From Dawidia cretensis (GTDB taxonomy: Bacteria > Bacteroidota > Bacteroidia > Cytophagales > Cyclobacteriaceae), in the NCBI RefSeq assembly GCF_018598175.1, contig NZ_JAHESE010000003.1, positions 214,904-278,903 of the forward strand: a stretch of 64,000 bases of DNA. Reading direction: 5' to 3'. Shown here piece after piece: positions 16,654 through 26,039 of this stretch. Within the stretch, counting starts at the first letter, position 1. Each line of letters begins with the position of its first letter. Below the pieces are notes generated by a model. The model did no database searches, was not told the DNA's origin, and saw only the letters and a program-made list of their open reading frames with translations. The position numbers and the translations under genes are program-made.

Positions 16654-19600
16654 ATGAGTGCGATATCACAAGTAAGTATATCCCGGCCCGTATTGGCCGG
16701 TGTTATGTCGGTCCTGCTGGTACTATTCGGTATCGTCGGGTACACATTCCTCGGAACACGGGAATATCCCGTTACCGATTCTCCCATCGTCATGGTAACC
16801 ACGGTATATCCGGGCGCAAGCGCCGATATCATTGCCGCCCAGGTGACCAAACCCCTGGAAGAAGCCATTGCCGAAGCGAACGGCATCCGCGCGCTGTCGT
16901 CTGTTTCGCGCGAGCAGGTCAGTATTATCACGGTTGAGTTTAACCTGGACGCTGACCTGGAAGCTGCCGCCAACGACGTGCGCGACAAGGTGTCGAAGTC
17001 ACGGCAACAGTTGCCGGCAGACATCGAACCGACCATTGTAGAAAAGTCCGGCCCTGCCGAGTTCCTGGTGTTCCTCACGGTTCAAAGTGATACCCGGAGT
17101 CTGGAGGACATCACCGACTTCGTCAACATCAATATAAAAGAGCGGCTGCAATCTATCCCGGGTGTACGCCTGGTTGATACCTATGCCGGGCGCAAGCGCT
17201 CGATGCGCCTGCGCATGGACCCGCTCAAGCTCGCATCGTACGGATTAACGCCTGCCGATGTTCAGGCTGCCTTGCAACGCGAGAACGTCGATTTGCCCAG
17301 TGGCCGGATTGAAGGCGAGAACACCGAAGTCACGCTGCGTACGCAAGGGCGATTGGTGACAGAAGAAGACTTTAACAAGATGATTGTCCGTCAAAGCGAA
17401 GGCGCCATCGTGCGGTTCAGCGACATCGGTACGGCGATCATGTCTTCGCAGAACGAGCGCACGGCGATGATCGTCGGCGACGGTACGACCGCGCGTTACG
17501 GCGTGGGCACGGGTGTGCAGCCGCAACGGGGTGCCAACTCGCTGGCTATCGTAGATGAATTCAAGACCCGCTTTGACGAGATCGTTCGTACGGCTCCAAA
17601 AGACTATATCATCAATCTTGGAAAAGACTTTACCGTACCTGTACGCAACTCGCTGTCGGAAGTGGAAGAAACACTCTTCCTGGCATTCGGCCTGGTGGCC
17701 ATGATCATCTTTATCTTCTTGCGCGACTGGCGCAGTACGATCATTCCCCTGGTGGCGATTCCCGTATCGATCATCTCCGCCTTCTTTATCATGTATATCG
17801 GCGACTTTTCGATCAACGTGTTGACATTGCTCGGCCTGGTACTGGCCATCGGGTTGGTGGTGGATGACGCCATTGTGGTGCTGGAGAATATTTATAGTAA
17901 GATTGAACAGGGCATGTCGCCAATCGAAGCGGCGCGCAAAGGCTCTGACGAGATATACTTCGCCGTAATCTCGACGACGGTTACGCTCGCGGCGGTGTTC
18001 CTCCCGATCTTGTTCCTGGGTGGTATCACGGGCAGGTTGTTTAAAGAGTTTGCGATTGTGGTGGCCGGCTCGGTGCTGGTGTCGGCTTTCGTGGCGTTGA
18101 CGCTGTCGCCCATGATGAGCGCGTATTTGCTCAAGGCCAATGCTTCGCACGGCTGGTTGTACCGTAAAACCGAGCCATGGTTTGAAGGGCTGAACCGCGC
18201 GTATGAGCGGTCGCTGCACGCCTTCTTTAAAGTGCGCTGGTTTGGGTTTGTGTTGCTGTTGGGATCCTTTGCGATTGCCTGGTGGCTGGCGCCTTCGCTG
18301 CCGTCGGAGCTTGCACCGCTGGAAGATCGTTCCATGGTGGGACTGGCCGTGATTGCGCCGGAGGGCACATCCTACGAAAGTATGGAGCAGACGATGAAGG
18401 AGATCAATAATTATATTTCCGACTCCATTCCTGACCTGAATGGCAACCGAACCTATGCCGGTATCGCGGCCTCTGTTGGTACACTCGTGCAGCCTGTCAA
18501 CGGCGGTTTCCAATGGGTGTTCTTAAAAGATCCAAAGGACCGTGTCAGCGGCTTGTCGCAGCAGCAGATCTATGAAAAACTAATCGCGGCTTCCGGCCGG
18601 TTCCGGAATGTGATCGTCATTCCCATTCAAATACCGACCATCGGTGGTTTCTCCAGCTCACAGCCGTTGCAATATATTGTGCAGGCGCCTGATCTGAACA
18701 GCCTGATCGGCGTCATGCCGAAGCTGATGGGCCAGGTAGCGCAAAGCCCGAAGCTTAGCTTCCAGGATCCTGACTTTAAAGTGAACCGCCCCGAGATCGG
18801 CATCGAGATCGACCGTCAGCGGGCCGCCCAGTTGGGCATCTCCACGCAGGAGATAGGCCGCACGTTGCAGCTGGCGTTGAGTGGTCGCCGCTATGGATAC
18901 TTCATCTACAACGACCGGCAATATGAAGTGATCGGACAACTGGATCGCAAAGAACGTTCTGCACCGGCCGATTTGAACTCGTTGTTCCTGCGTGCCGAGA
19001 ATGGCGAGATGGTGTCGCTCGACAACCTGGTGAGCATGAAAGAAAGTGTAAGTCCGCCGGCGATTTACCGCTATAACCAGGCGTATAGCGTTACGATCTC
19101 GGCTACGCCCGCCGCCGGCGTGAGCCTGGGCGAGGCGATCAAGGAAATGAATGAAATCACGAAGGCTACGTTGCCGCCCGGCTTTAGTACGGCCCTTGCC
19201 GGTCAGAGCCGCGACTATGCGGAAAGTAGCTCGAGCCTGATCTTCGCCTTCATCTTTGCTATTCTGCTCATCTACCTGGTGCTGGCGGCACAGTTCGAAA
19301 GCCTGATCGATCCGTTTATCATTCTGCTGACGGTGCCGATGGCCCTGACCGGTGCGCTGCTGAGCCTCTGGATCACGAGCCAATCGATCAACGTCTTTAG
19401 CGAGATCGGTATCATTATGCTCATCGGTCTGATCACCAAGAACGGGATCCTCATCGTGGAATTTGCCAACCAACGCAAGGAAGAAGGCATGTCGGTAAAA
19501 GACGCTGTGCTGGCCGCCTCGGCCTCGCGCTTCCGCCCGATCCTGATGACGACGCTCGCGATGATCTTCGGCACACTGCCCATTGCGTTGTCGCTTGGTA

Positions 19601-19776
19601 CGTCGTCCGGCAGCCGCACGTCGCTCGGTATTGCCGTCGTGGGTGGGCTGATCTTCGCCGGTGTCCTGACGCTTTATGTGATTCCTTCGGTATATTCTTA
19701 CTTCTCCAGGCCATATGCGCATGCTGCGAAGCCCGCACCGCTTCCGGTGACTGGTAACCCGGCGGCTATTGCCTGA
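16654..19776 (+). CDS. RND multidrug efflux pump, AcrB/HAE1 type
   Basis: A 1040-residue inner-membrane proton-driven efflux transporter, full length for AcrB-like pumps. The N-terminus (AISQVSISRPVLAGVMSVLL) is transmembrane helix 1. Proton-relay residues are visible: the paired aspartates in GLVVDDAIVVLENI (helix 4) and the lysine in ITKNGILIVEFANQR (helix 10). The repeated two-half organisation is intact, with large periplasmic loops (YPGASADIIAAQVTKPLEEAI). These features place it with multidrug pumps rather than heavy-metal pumps. It lies between adaptor and TolC-like genes in one operon. The substrate range cannot be told from the sequence. Confidence 0.96.
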   Translation: MSAISQVSISRPVLAGVMSVLLVLFGIVGYTFLGTREYPVTDSPIVMVTTVYPGASADIIAAQVTKPLEEAIAEANGIRALSSVSREQVSIITVEFNLDADLEAAANDVRDKVSKSRQQLPADIEPTIVEKSGPAEFLVFLTVQSDTRSLEDITDFVNINIKERLQSIPGVRLVDTYAGRKRSMRLRMDPLKLASYGLTPADVQAALQRENVDLPSGRIEGENTEVTLRTQGRLVTEEDFNKMIVRQSEGAIVRFSDIGTAIMSSQNERTAMIVGDGTTARYGVGTGVQPQRGANSLAIVDEFKTRFDEIVRTAPKDYIINLGKDFTVPVRNSLSEVEETLFLAFGLVAMIIFIFLRDWRSTIIPLVAIPVSIISAFFIMYIGDFSINVLTLLGLVLAIGLVVDDAIVVLENIYSKIEQGMSPIEAARKGSDEIYFAVISTTVTLAAVFLPILFLGGITGRLFKEFAIVVAGSVLVSAFVALTLSPMMSAYLLKANASHGWLYRKTEPWFEGLNRAYERSLHAFFKVRWFGFVLLLGSFAIAWWLAPSLPSELAPLEDRSMVGLAVIAPEGTSYESMEQTMKEINNYISDSIPDLNGNRTYAGIAASVGTLVQPVNGGFQWVFLKDPKDRVSGLSQQQIYEKLIAASGRFRNVIVIPIQIPTIGGFSSSQPLQYIVQAPDLNSLIGVMPKLMGQVAQSPKLSFQDPDFKVNRPEIGIEIDRQRAAQLGISTQEIGRTLQLALSGRRYGYFIYNDRQYEVIGQLDRKERSAPADLNSLFLRAENGEMVSLDNLVSMKESVSPPAIYRYNQAYSVTISATPAAGVSLGEAIKEMNEITKATLPPGFSTALAGQSRDYAESSSSLIFAFIFAILLIYLVLAAQFESLIDPFIILLTVPMALTGALLSLWITSQSINVFSEIGIIMLIGLITKNGILIVEFANQRKEEGMSVKDAVLAASASRFRPILMTTLAMIFGTLPIALSLGTSSGSRTSLGIAVVGGLIFAGVLTLYVIPSVYSYFSRPYAHAAKPAPLPVTGNPAAIA

Positions 19777-19794
19777 TCTTACTCTATAAAAATT

Positions 19795-21132
19795 ATGAAA
19801 CCACTTCGGTATATCTATCGCACGCTGTTGCTCGCCCTCATCCTGGGCGCAACACGGCCGGCAGTCGCACAACAGTCGCTGTCGTTGCAGGAGGCAGTAC
19901 AGCTGGCCGACCTGCACAACCGCGAGATCCTTGAAAGCCAGCTCGGCGTCGAGCAAGCTGCCCAACAACGCATCGTAGCCCGCGCGCTTTACCTTCCCTC
20001 GGTAAGCGCGCAGGCGGGTGTGAATCATTACTTCGACCTGCCGCCGTTCTTCGGCTTTGGTGAAACCAGCTCGGAAGGTAAAGTGCCTTACGGCCGCTTT
20101 GGCGGCAAGGACCAGCTGAATGCTTCGGTATCGGCGGTGCAACCTATCTATAACCCGCTGGCGATCCCTTCGCTGCACCATGCGCGGTTACAGGAACGTG
20201 AAAGTCAAACGGCATTACAGGGCCGACGTCAGGAGGTACTGGCATCGCTGCGCGAAACCTATCTCAAGGTCCTCGTGCTGAACGAGCGCATCAAGCTCCA
20301 GCAAGAGAGCATTCGCCGTAACAACCGCGTGCTGCAAGATGCCCGCTCGTTGCTGCTGCAAGGTAAAGGGTTGCGTGTCGATACGTTGCGTGCCTATACA
20401 GCCGTGCGGAACCTGGAGCCTGAGCTCGTGCGGCTATCGTTCGCGGTAGAGACTAGTACGCTGCAGCTCAAGACGCTTATCGGTGTAGACTCGTTGCAAG
20501 ACATCGTACTAACCGATTCGCTCGTAGTACCCGGACCGGAAGCAGTGCCGTCGGAAGAAGACGTGTACGCTGCGGCCAAGCGTAACAATCCCTACTTTCA
20601 GTCGCTGGCGCTGCGAGAGCAACTGGAAGATCAGCAAGTGCGCATGACGTCATCGCTGCGCAAGCCACAGCTTTCGGCGGTGGCGCAGTACCAGGTGCAG
20701 TCGCATACCAACAGCTTTGAGTATGGCAACGCCTATTATCCTTCGGCCTCGTTTGTGGGACTGCAGCTCTCGGTGCCACTGTTTGCCGGGTTTTCCTCGC
20801 AAGCGAAAGTAAAGCGGGCTGCCCTGGGACGGCAGCAGGCAGTGTTGCGCCAACAACACGCGCACGAGCAGCTGCGCGCTTCTGTGCACCAGGCGCTTGC
20901 CGCGCGCCAGGAGTCGTTCGCGCGACTCGAAACGGCATCGGTAACGCGCGAGACCGCGCGCCTCAGCTACACCATCATTCAGTATCGTTATAAGAGCGGT
21001 ATTTCTGCGCGTCTTGAGCTGACAGACGCCGAGCTGGCCCTGTCGACGGCGCAATCCAATTACCTCGAAGCGGTGTACGACTACCTCTCGGCAGGCATCG
21101 CTTTAAACAAATTACAGGGTATTGCCGATTAA
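19795..21132 (+). CDS. TolC-family outer-membrane efflux channel
   Basis: A 445-residue outer-membrane factor with a signal peptide (ending PAVAQ). The two repeated halves of the TolC family are present: LSLQEAVQLADLHNREI at the start and VSVPLFAGFSSQAKVKRA plus YKSGISARLELTDAELALS near the end. Long alternating helices (LQLKTLIGVDSLQDIV) would build the periplasmic tunnel. It completes the tripartite pump of the two upstream genes (18-bp gap) and is followed by a strong terminator. No oddities were seen. Confidence 0.95.
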   Translation: MKPLRYIYRTLLLALILGATRPAVAQQSLSLQEAVQLADLHNREILESQLGVEQAAQQRIVARALYLPSVSAQAGVNHYFDLPPFFGFGETSSEGKVPYGRFGGKDQLNASVSAVQPIYNPLAIPSLHHARLQERESQTALQGRRQEVLASLRETYLKVLVLNERIKLQQESIRRNNRVLQDARSLLLQGKGLRVDTLRAYTAVRNLEPELVRLSFAVETSTLQLKTLIGVDSLQDIVLTDSLVVPGPEAVPSEEDVYAAAKRNNPYFQSLALREQLEDQQVRMTSSLRKPQLSAVAQYQVQSHTNSFEYGNAYYPSASFVGLQLSVPLFAGFSSQAKVKRAALGRQQAVLRQQHAHEQLRASVHQALAARQESFARLETASVTRETARLSYTIIQYRYKSGISARLELTDAELALSTAQSNYLEAVYDYLSAGIALNKLQGIAD

Positions 21133-21157
21133 ATACGGCACATCGCTTATAGGGAAG

Positions 21158-21199
21158 ACATCCGGTAGCATAAAAGCATGCACCGGGTGTTTTTTTTTA
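21158..21199 (+). terminator. Rho-independent terminator of the efflux operon
   Basis: A 13-bp stem with one bulge (ACATCCGGT-GCAT against ATGC-ACCGGGTGT), loop AAAAGC, followed by nine T residues. It contains the ATG at 21178, so that codon cannot be the start of the next gene. Confidence 0.9.
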
Positions 21200-21225
21200 T
21201 AATATTGCGGCCCAATAATTACGGC

Positions 21226-22116
21226 GTGGCGCACCAACTTCCCAACTCACATAAGGGTCTTCGTTCAACGGTGATCGGCATCATCGTCAGTACCGCCCTG
21301 GCGCTTATCAAAGGCATTGGCGGCATACTCGGAAATTCTTACGCCCTCATTGCCGATGCTATCGAATCCAGCACTGATATTTTAACGTCGACCATGCTGT
21401 GGCTGGGATTGAAATGGTCGTCGCGTCCGGCGGACGAAGACCATCCCTACGGGCATGGCAAAATGGAAGCGCTTGTGGCGTTGGGCGTCTCCATAGCGAT
21501 GGCGGTTGCGGCGGTGGTGATCGCCGTGAAGAGCATTCAGAACATGATTACGCCGCACAAGACGCCTGAGCCGTATACGCTGATCATTCTGGTGGTAGTG
21601 ATCGCGACGAAAGAGCTGTTGTACCGGTTTGTATTGAAAACCGGTACCGAAATTAAAAGCGATGCTGTGAAGGCCGATGCGTTTCACCACCGCAGTGATG
21701 CCATCACCTCGGCAGCAGCGTTTATTGGTATCCTGATCGGCATTGTGGGGGGTGAGGGGTATGAAGTAGCAGATGACTATGCAGCGCTGTTTGCGTCGGC
21801 TATTATTATGATCAATGCGTATCTCATTCTACGGCCGGCCATTGGCGAGCTATTGGATGAAGCATTAGATCCTGCCGTGAATACAGAAGTGATGCGTCTG
21901 GCAGGTAGTGTGCCGCAGGTGGTTTTGGTGGAGAAGTGTCATATCCGGAAGATGGGGATTTTTAAGCATGCTGACTTGCACATCTGGGTGGATAAGGCCC
22001 TGACGGTAGAGGAGGGGCATGCGATTTCACATCGTGTTAAAGATCATATTCAACTAACGCTGCCGGAGTTTACGGATGTTATGATACATATTGAGCCGGC
22101 GGGGCACCACGATTAA
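21226..22116 (+). CDS. Cation diffusion facilitator (CDF) metal efflux protein
   Basis: A 296-residue CDF transporter that exchanges protons for divalent metals such as Zn, Fe or Mn across the inner membrane. GTG 21226 is chosen as start because the longer reading begins inside the previous operon's terminator. Motifs: YALIADAIESSTDI in helix 2 and DAFHHRSDAITS in helix 5 provide the metal-site residues. Between them, HPYGHGKMEALVAL is the conserved cytoplasmic loop signature. The C-terminal cytoplasmic domain (VEKCHIRKMGIFKHADLHIWV, GHAISHRVKDHI) is a normal ferredoxin-like metal-sensing fold. It stands alone with its own terminator. Metal specificity is not predictable here. Confidence 0.92.
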   Translation: MAHQLPNSHKGLRSTVIGIIVSTALALIKGIGGILGNSYALIADAIESSTDILTSTMLWLGLKWSSRPADEDHPYGHGKMEALVALGVSIAMAVAAVVIAVKSIQNMITPHKTPEPYTLIILVVVIATKELLYRFVLKTGTEIKSDAVKADAFHHRSDAITSAAAFIGILIGIVGGEGYEVADDYAALFASAIIMINAYLILRPAIGELLDEALDPAVNTEVMRLAGSVPQVVLVEKCHIRKMGIFKHADLHIWVDKALTVEEGHAISHRVKDHIQLTLPEFTDVMIHIEPAGHHD

Positions 22117-22128
22117 TACAGTGTGCGT

Positions 22129-22180
22129 GTGAGAGCGGGAGTGAAGAAAGGAGAGCACTCTTGCTCTCACACCTTTTTTC
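22129..22180 (+). terminator. Terminator of the CDF gene
   Basis: GTGAGAGC (22129-22136) pairs with GCTCTCAC (22163-22170); a second inner stem can form around GAGAGCA/TGCTCTC. A TTTTTT run follows at 22174. It lies 12 bp after the CDF stop and ends just before the stop of the convergent small gene. Confidence 0.75.
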
Positions 22181-22181
22181 G

Positions 22182-22319
22182 TTAGCTGCCCAATACGAAT
22201 GCTGAGAGCAGCATCAAAATCAATATCAACAGAATATAATTCTTGATCGGGTCTGCGGTACTGTGCGGGCGGCGGTATGGTATCCGCGGCATTTTGAAGT
22301 TTTTTATCGAGGGTCTCAT
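22182..22319 (-). CDS. Small single-span membrane protein, 45 residues
   Basis: A short minus-strand frame with ATG at 22319 and TAA at 22182-22184. It begins MRPSIKNFKMPRIPYRRPHS and ends with a hydrophobic helix (NYILLILILMLLSAFVLGS), so the topology is a basic cytoplasmic head of about 28 residues and a C-terminal anchor. An internal ATG (MPRIPYRRP) could also serve. Evidence for a real gene: the clean charge/hydrophobic split, a stop right after the helix, placement between a convergent terminator and an exact palindrome 13 bp upstream of the start, and no better frame here. I know no function; small tail-anchored proteins often modulate larger membrane complexes. Confidence 0.6.
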   Translation of the reverse strand: MRPSIKNFKMPRIPYRRPHSTADPIKNYILLILILMLLSAFVLGS

Positions 22320-22331
22320 GGTTTCTCAAAA

Positions 22332-22348
22332 ATTGGTATTATACCAAT
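22332..22348. promoter_or_regulatory. Perfect palindrome upstream of the small membrane protein gene
   Basis: ATTGGTAT-T-ATACCAAT, exact 8-bp arms with one central base, located 13 bp before the start of the minus-strand small gene. It looks like a homodimeric repressor operator. No regulator gene is adjacent. Confidence 0.55.
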
Positions 22349-22555
22349 ACTACCATAAGGATGCCAGCCACAAAATGCTGCTGCCGGCCGTGTAAGGCGC
22401 CTTGAATCAGCCGATTTTAGCTACAATCTGGGGGAGAGTAGACTTATTTCTACACTATCCGGAGCATGTTGTACGTATGGAGGATGCCGCCAATAGCCCA
22501 TGATTCCCCGGCATGAATTTTTTCAATTTGTCATCCGGACAGTAATTCCGTCTAT

Positions 22556-23395
22556 ATGAAAGATCATTACACACGTTCCTGGCGCTGGTTGGCTTTACCG
22601 GCGCTTTTGCTGAGCATCGGGCTTACGGTTGTCTATACTTTCCTACCCGGAGATGCGATCCCCGTAAGCGCGATCTTCGGTCGGCATGAGCATCTGTTTA
22701 TCCCCGCGACGTATACGTTCGCTGTGGTGGCGATTATCGCCGCATCGTTGCTGGTATATGCCGGCTATCAATTACTCCCGGCGCAACGCCATATTCCCAT
22801 TTACGACAAGATTGCCCAGCCTATAGTATTTTCATCTCTGCTGACCATGGTGTGGCTTTATACGTTCACGCAAGAGTATTTGTTTGTTGCCTGGCTGGTG
22901 CAAGTGGGGCAACTGATTTTATCGTTGGTCATTTTTACGCGCATTCGCAACGAAATGAATACAACGCTATACCGTCAATATAAATGGATTCAACTGCCCT
23001 TTACCACGGCCGCAGCCTGGCTGACCTTTAGTACCATCGTGTATGCCGGTGTCTGGCTGAAGTCGATTGGATACGAGGGTGTACCCTTTGGTGAAAATGT
23101 CGTCGCAGTCCTCGCGGTGCTGGCCGTGGCCCTGCTGGCGAATGCCGTGCGCAACCGGTATCATGATTTTATTTTCCCACTGACAATCGCCTGGTGCTGC
23201 ATCGGTATATATGCAGAGCAGCGAAATGCCGAGAAACTGGTGGCCCTCGTGGCGTTATCCACCGGTATATACCTGGTGGCGCGTGTCATGATAGCGGCGG
23301 TACGACAAAGCGTTGTGGAGGTGAGCCGGGTGTACGCACCGGTCGGCTCGAGTGGCGTCGGTCGGGTTCCGAATCATCGTTCGCAATCAGCCTAA
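22556..23395 (+). CDS. Eight-helix membrane protein, weakly TspO/MBR-like
   Basis: A 279-residue polytopic protein with about eight hydrophobic helices (from WRWLALPALLLSIGLTVVY to LVALVALSTGIYLVARVMIA) and a short cytoplasmic C-terminal tail. The stretch KWIQLPFTTAAAWLTFSTIV recalls the LPF...W..A motif of the long tryptophan-rich TspO/MBR relatives, but this is a weak resemblance. No catalytic motif is visible. Its last 9 bp overlap the convergent response-regulator gene. Upstream, 236 bp separate it from the small membrane protein gene. I would annotate it as an integral membrane protein of unknown function. Confidence 0.8.
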   Translation: MKDHYTRSWRWLALPALLLSIGLTVVYTFLPGDAIPVSAIFGRHEHLFIPATYTFAVVAIIAASLLVYAGYQLLPAQRHIPIYDKIAQPIVFSSLLTMVWLYTFTQEYLFVAWLVQVGQLILSLVIFTRIRNEMNTTLYRQYKWIQLPFTTAAAWLTFSTIVYAGVWLKSIGYEGVPFGENVVAVLAVLAVALLANAVRNRYHDFIFPLTIAWCCIGIYAEQRNAEKLVALVALSTGIYLVARVMIAAVRQSVVEVSRVYAPVGSSGVGRVPNHRSQSA

Positions 23396-23746
23396 CAGCG
23401 TGCGTATTTTCTTAAGCAGGTCGCGGGTATTGACCGGCTTTACCAAAAATTCGTTGACACCTTGTTTAAGGGCTAATGCAATCACTTCTTCTTCGCCGTC
23501 GGATGACAGCATGATGATCGGGGTGGGTTTACCTTGTTCCTCGCGCACGCGCTTGAGGATATCGTCGCCGTTGAAGTAGGGCATGTGGATGTCGGTAATG
23601 ATCAGGTCGAAGTGCTCGCCCCGGTCAAGTGCAGACATGGCTTCCTGGCCGTCACGGGTCAGGACCGCCTTGTAGCCTTGCTCGCGCAGGGTTACTTCTA
23701 CTACTTTCAGTACGACCTCGTCATCGTCGCATACCAGAATACGCAT
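23387..23746 (-). CDS. Single-domain response regulator (CheY-like receiver)
   Basis: A 119-residue stand-alone receiver domain starting at ATG 23746 (MRILVCDDDEVVLKVVEVTL); a longer upstream reading adds residues unlike the family. All key residues are present: the acidic pair in CDDD, the phospho-acceptor aspartate in LIITDIHMPYFNGDDI, the Ser/Thr in IIMLSSD, and the lysine in EFLVKPVN. No output domain follows, so it passes phosphate to another protein or acts by protein contact. No histidine kinase gene is adjacent, so the partner kinase is elsewhere. It overlaps the convergent membrane-protein gene by 9 bp at the 3' end. Confidence 0.93.
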   Translation of the reverse strand: MRILVCDDDEVVLKVVEVTLREQGYKAVLTRDGQEAMSALDRGEHFDLIITDIHMPYFNGDDILKRVREEQGKPTPIIMLSSDGEEEVIALALKQGVNEFLVKPVNTRDLLKKIRTLLG

Positions 23747-23919
23747 AATTTTACATTCAGAATGCGGCGAATATAGTAACAATTAGGTTATGGGGCTAAG
23801 ACCTCATGCCCGCGTGCGAAAAACAGAACACCTGTTCGCCTTCGCTCCCACGCTCATGCTGTTTTTGGGTATACTTTCTGTTGCTTTTTCCTGGCAAAAT
23901 TTTCAATTTCATCTTACGT

Positions 23920-25881
23920 ATGAGAAAATTACTTCTATCCCTGGCGGTGCTTTGCACAATGGCACACGCTTACGGAAACGTCAAGCTTCCGAAGATCTTC
24001 ACCGATAACATGGTATTGCAGCGCAATAAGCCCATTCAGGTATGGGGCTGGGCTGATGCCGGCGAAAGTGTAACGGTACAGTTAAACAAACAATCCAAAA
24101 AGGTTAAGACTGACAAAGCGGGTAAGTGGACGGTCACCCTTGCTGCCGAAGCCGCCGGTGGCCCCTACGAAATGACCGTAAAAGGAAAAAACAGCCTTGC
24201 TGTAAAGAATATTTTAATAGGTGAGGTGTGGGTATGCTCCGGTCAGTCAAACATGGAATGGCCGCTGTCAGCTGCGAAAAATGCAACGCTGGAAATACAG
24301 GCCGCCAACTTCCCGGAGATCCGTCAGTTCCTGGTACAAAAAGCCATTGCGTCTACGCCGCAGGCAGATGTGGCCGGTGGCGACTGGAAGTCGTGTACGC
24401 CCGAGACCGCTGCTAACTTTACGGCTGTCGGCTACTTCTTTGCCCGCGACCTGTATAACAAGCTGCACGTGCCCATCGGCCTGATCCACACATCGTGGGG
24501 TGGTACGCACAGCGAGACATGGACCAGCCGCGAGGCCTTCGAGAAGAGCGAAGAGTTTAAGTCCATGATGGCGTCACTGCCCAGGATCGATCTCGAGTCG
24601 TATGCCGCCCAGCGTAAAGAGCGTACTACAACAAAGCTGAAAGAGATGAACATCGTCGTTCCGGCGACAAACGTAGCCGCCTGGAAGAATGCTGCTTTTG
24701 ACGACCAATCGTGGCCCACCATGTCAATACCGGGTGCGTGGGAAAACCAACGCCTCGACGGTCTCGATGGCGTGGTATGGTTTCGCAGATCCTTTCACGT
24801 GAGCGATGCCGACGCTGGTAGAGATGCCGTGCTGACCCTGGGCGCCATCGACGATATAGACGAGACCTTCATCAATGGTACATCGGTCGGTAAGACGGTG
24901 GGCTATGACCAGAAGAGAACATACCGCATTCCGGCAGGCTTGTTAAAAGCCGGCAAGAATGTCATTGCCGTACGCGTGGAGGATACCGGCGGTGGCGGTG
25001 GCCTGTGGGACGAACCGGCGGCATTGGCTATAACAACCGCTTCGGATACACGCACACCGCTGGCTGGTCCGTGGAAATTTTATGTCGAGCGCGTGGCCGA
25101 TGGTGGTGGCTCTGTGGGGCCCAACAGCTTCCCGACGTTGCTGTTCAATGCTATGTTGAATCCGCTGATCCCCTATACCATCGCGGGTGCGATCTGGTAT
25201 CAGGGCGAGTCCAATGCCGGCCGGGCGTATCAATACCGCACAGCCTTCCCGTTGATGATCAAGGACTGGCGCAGCCGTTGGGGACAAGGTGACTTCCCGT
25301 TCTACTTTGTGCAACTGGCTTCCTACGAGGCGTCCCGCGGCGCCAACCCCCCGGGCACCAGCGCCTGGGCTGAGCTGCGGGAGGCGCAACGCATGACCCT
25401 GGCATTGCCCAACACGGGCATGGCGGTGACGACGGATGTTGGCGAAGCCTTTGACATTCACCCCCGTAACAAACAAGACGTAGGCAAGCGCCTGGCGGCT
25501 ATTGCGCTGAACAAGGTATATACGCAGGGTAATGTATACTCGGGACCGTCGTATCAGGCGGTAAGGATTGAGGGGAACAAGGCTTTTGTGTCGTTTACGG
25601 AAGTGGGCGGTGGCCTGGTGGTCCGGGATAAGTATGGTTATTTGCGCGGGTTTGAAGTGGCGGGAGAAGATAAGAAGTTTCATTATGCCAAGGCCTGGTT
25701 ACAGGGCAACGAAGTAGTTGTTGCTTCGGACGAAGTGGCGAAGCCGGTGGCGGTGCGCTTTGGGTGGTCTGATAACCCGTGGGATGATAATCTTTATAAT
25801 AAGGAAGGTTTTCCGGCGTCGCCGTTCCGGACGGATACGTGGCGCGGTGTGACAGAGGGTCAGACATTTACATTTGAATGA
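23920..25881 (+). CDS. Sialate O-acetylesterase-type SGNH esterase
   Basis: A 653-residue secreted esterase starting at ATG 23920 (MRKLLLSLAVLCTMAHAYG); the longer frame from 23806 has no coding character. It removes O-acetyl groups from sialic acids or other acetylated glycans. Seen: the N-terminal block (VKLPKIFTDNMVLQRNKPIQVW), the serine motif VWVCSGQSNMEWPL, the oxyanion block AIWYQGESNAGR, and the late Asp-His pair in DIHPRNKQDVGKRLA. Between the halves lies an inserted jelly-roll domain (VWFRRSFHVSDADAG) as in long bacterial versions. It is monocistronic, with a terminator right after. No sialidase is nearby, so the acetylated target may be a plant glycan. Confidence 0.93.
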   Translation: MRKLLLSLAVLCTMAHAYGNVKLPKIFTDNMVLQRNKPIQVWGWADAGESVTVQLNKQSKKVKTDKAGKWTVTLAAEAAGGPYEMTVKGKNSLAVKNILIGEVWVCSGQSNMEWPLSAAKNATLEIQAANFPEIRQFLVQKAIASTPQADVAGGDWKSCTPETAANFTAVGYFFARDLYNKLHVPIGLIHTSWGGTHSETWTSREAFEKSEEFKSMMASLPRIDLESYAAQRKERTTTKLKEMNIVVPATNVAAWKNAAFDDQSWPTMSIPGAWENQRLDGLDGVVWFRRSFHVSDADAGRDAVLTLGAIDDIDETFINGTSVGKTVGYDQKRTYRIPAGLLKAGKNVIAVRVEDTGGGGGLWDEPAALAITTASDTRTPLAGPWKFYVERVADGGGSVGPNSFPTLLFNAMLNPLIPYTIAGAIWYQGESNAGRAYQYRTAFPLMIKDWRSRWGQGDFPFYFVQLASYEASRGANPPGTSAWAELREAQRMTLALPNTGMAVTTDVGEAFDIHPRNKQDVGKRLAAIALNKVYTQGNVYSGPSYQAVRIEGNKAFVSFTEVGGGLVVRDKYGYLRGFEVAGEDKKFHYAKAWLQGNEVVVASDEVAKPVAVRFGWSDNPWDDNLYNKEGFPASPFRTDTWRGVTEGQTFTFE

Positions 25882-25901
25882 CAGCACAAACTCCAACGCA
25901 G

Positions 25902-25929
25902 CGGCCCTTTTTGTCTACAAAAAGGGCCG
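25902..25929 (+). terminator. Terminator after the esterase gene
   Basis: A perfect 12-bp stem CGGCCCTTTTTG / CAAAAAGGGCCG with a TCTA loop, extendable by ACAGCAC/GTGCTGT outside an internal loop. The A/T part of the stem is symmetrical, so it could act on either strand. Confidence 0.75.
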
Positions 25930-26039
25930 TGCTGTTGGAACACTTTCCAGCTGTGGCAAGGTTTGTGATAGACGGTACTTGCCGCCGGGTTACAAGGCCT
26001 AAGGCGGTTGCATTAATGCTGCCAACTAAACTTTACCAC

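Noticed and set aside
17245-20181. Very long minus-strand frames opposite the RND pump and TolC genes
   Set aside because: They are His/Arg/Gln-rich shadows produced by G+C-rich codons of the real genes; no domain or start context.
23806-23919. N-terminal extension of the esterase
   Set aside because: The extension is Cys/Pro-rich nonsense; ATG 23920 begins a proper signal peptide.
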